A stretch of 5,715 bases of DNA from assembly GCA_019090225.1 (NCBI GenBank), contig JAHRWI010000165.1, forward strand, positions 1 to 5,715, read 5' to 3'. Made by a program: the position numbers and the translations under genes. The notes beneath the pieces were generated by a model that ran no database searches, was not told where the DNA came from, and saw only the letters and a program-made list of their open reading frames with translations. Below, one piece after another: positions 4,390 through 5,715 of this stretch (positions within the stretch are counted from its first letter, which is position 1; every line of letters begins with the position of its first letter). The DNA comes from Porticoccaceae bacterium. GTDB taxonomy: Bacteria > Pseudomonadota > Gammaproteobacteria > Pseudomonadales > Porticoccaceae.

Positions 4390-5715
4390 GCATTACTACA
4401 AATTTCTGAACCCGGTCAGTCTCTCGCGCCCCATCAAAGTAAGCGGGCCGTGGGTATTGACCTGGGCACTACAAACTCCCTTGTCGCTAGTGTAAGAAGT
4501 GGCTCAGCAGAGATATTGGCTGACGAGCAGGGCGGATCGCTGATGCCCTCAATTGTTCATTATGGTGAGCACGATGTTTGTGTTGGTTATGAGGCGGATG
4601 AATTCACGGTTAGCGATCCTGAAAATACTATTGTTTCCGTTAAGCGCTTTATGGGACGTAGCCAGGCTGAAGCTTTGCAAAATAGTGGCGAGCTTGTTTA
4701 TCAATTCAGCGAGAGCGACGGCGGCATGGTCAGTATTGAGACTCGGGCCGGCAAAGTCAGTCCGGTAGAAGTCTCCGCTGAAATATTGCGTTCTCTGGGT
4801 CAACGTGCTGAGCAGGCCCTGGGTGGCCCGCTTGATGGCGCGGTGATTACCGTACCTGCATATTTTGATGATGCTCAGCGTCAGGCAACCAAAGACGCTG
4901 CGCTACTAGCGGGCATCAAAGTACTGCGTTTACTCAATGAACCCACCGCAGCGGCGATCGCTTACGGGCTTGATAATGCCGATTCCGGAGTGATCGCCAT
5001 TTATGACCTGGGTGGCGGCACCTTTGATATCTCTGTACTTAACTTATCTCGTGAGGTGTTTGAGGTGCTGGCTACCGGCGGCGATACGGCGCTGGGTGGT
5101 GATGATTTTGATATTGCTATTGCCCAGTGGATACGCGAGCAAGCGGGTGCCGACGAGAATTTATCAGCCCAGCAATATCGTTCATTGATTGCTACGGCAC
5201 GCAGTGCCAGAGAAACCTTGACCACAGAAGCGTCGACGACGCTGTCTTTTCAGGGCTGGCAGGGTGAACTTGGTCATAAGCAGCTTAATCACTGCATCGA
5301 TGGACTCATCACCCGAACGCTACGAGCGTCAAAAAAAGCCTTGCGCGATGCCAATATCAGTTTCGATGAACTCACAGCAGTCGTCCTGGTAGGTGGTACC
5401 ACCCGCATGCCAAGGGTGAGAGAGAAAGTCGCCGAGTTTTTTCAGCGCCCACCGTTGACGGATATTGATCCCGACACAGTTGTCGCCATCGGCGCAGCCA
5501 GACAGGCGGATGTGCTTGCGGGTAATAAGCCCGGCGAGGCAATGCTCTTGCTTGATGTAATACCTTTATCCCTCGGTGTAGAAACCATGGGTGGTCTGGT
5601 CGAGAAAATTATTCATCGAAATACCACGATCCCGGTGGCGAAAGCTCAGGAATTTACCACCTTCAAAGACGGGCAAACCGCGCTTGCGGTACATATTGTT
5701 CAGGGTGAACGAGAA
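4387..5715 (+). CDS. hscA: Fe-S assembly Hsp70 chaperone HscA, partial (3' end beyond window)
   Basis: HscA is a specialised Hsp70 that binds the LPPVK motif of IscU and, driven by ATP hydrolysis stimulated by HscB, promotes release of the cluster. The window holds the first 443 codons; E. coli HscA has 616, so the missing part is most of the substrate-binding domain and lid. The nucleotide-binding domain is complete. Phosphate 1 motif GIDLGTTNS is at 23-31, ITVPAYFDDAQRQATKDAA at 154-172, NEPTAAAIAYG at 184-194, phosphate 2 motif DLGGGTFDIS at 207-216, and the adenosine motif VLVGGTTRMP at 333-342. The interdomain linker reads DVIPLSLG (390-397), followed by the first strands of the substrate-binding domain (NTTIPVAKAQEF, 412-423). 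The N-terminal extension before the first strand and the isoleucine in the linker fit HscA rather than DnaK. It starts at TTG, fixed by an in-frame stop just upstream. Position after hscB confirms the identity. Confidence 0.98.
   Translation, partial: MALLQISEPGQSLAPHQSKRAVGIDLGTTNSLVASVRSGSAEILADEQGGSLMPSIVHYGEHDVCVGYEADEFTVSDPENTIVSVKRFMGRSQAEALQNSGELVYQFSESDGGMVSIETRAGKVSPVEVSAEILRSLGQRAEQALGGPLDGAVITVPAYFDDAQRQATKDAALLAGIKVLRLLNEPTAAAIAYGLDNADSGVIAIYDLGGGTFDISVLNLSREVFEVLATGGDTALGGDDFDIAIAQWIREQAGADENLSAQQYRSLIATARSARETLTTEASTTLSFQGWQGELGHKQLNHCIDGLITRTLRASKKALRDANISFDELTAVVLVGGTTRMPRVREKVAEFFQRPPLTDIDPDTVVAIGAARQADVLAGNKPGEAMLLLDVIPLSLGVETMGGLVEKIIHRNTTIPVAKAQEFTTFKDGQTALAVHIVQGERE

Overview
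This window carries the ISC iron-sulfur cluster assembly operon of a gammaproteobacterium, preceded by the tRNA methyltransferase gene trmJ. The gene order on the + strand is trmJ - iscR - iscS - iscU - iscA - hscB - hscA. It matches the Escherichia coli order, and the key residues of IscR, IscS, IscU and IscA fall at the E. coli residue numbers. Base composition of the genes looks intermediate (about half G+C by eye). No genus can be assigned from the sequence alone.

Positions 1-283 hold the upstream flank. An AT-rich reading frame on the - strand is open from position 160 to the left edge. It does not resemble suhB, which lies in that position and orientation in E. coli. An extended -10 promoter element at 196-204 points towards trmJ (284-1072).

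Positions 1061-1149 form the control region of the operon. Two tandem, directly abutting type 1 IscR binding sites (1061-1085 and 1086-1110) lie over a near-consensus sigma-70 promoter (-35 at 1090-1095, 17-bp spacer, -10 at 1113-1118). The first site overlaps the trmJ stop codon. This is the classic autorepression arrangement: cluster-loaded IscR represses the operon, and loss of its cluster derepresses it.

Positions 1150-5715 hold the assembly machinery. IscS (1660-2874) is the cysteine desulfurase that supplies sulfur, IscU (2951-3334) is the scaffold on which the cluster is built, and IscA (3381-3704) is the A-type iron/cluster carrier. HscB (3797-4330) is the J-protein that delivers loaded IscU to the Hsp70 chaperone HscA, whose gene starts at a TTG codon (4387) and leaves the window at 5715 after 443 codons. 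The usual last genes, fdx and iscX, would lie beyond the right edge.

The genes are separated by 18 to 92 nt with no overlaps and no convincing terminator between them. The points most worth a second look are the tandem operator, the TAA-TTG junction that fixes the hscA start, a 9-bp direct repeat just before hscA, the long hscB leader without a visible Shine-Dalgarno sequence, and the unidentified reverse-strand frame at the left edge. I see no evidence of a previously undescribed system; this is a well-conserved core operon.
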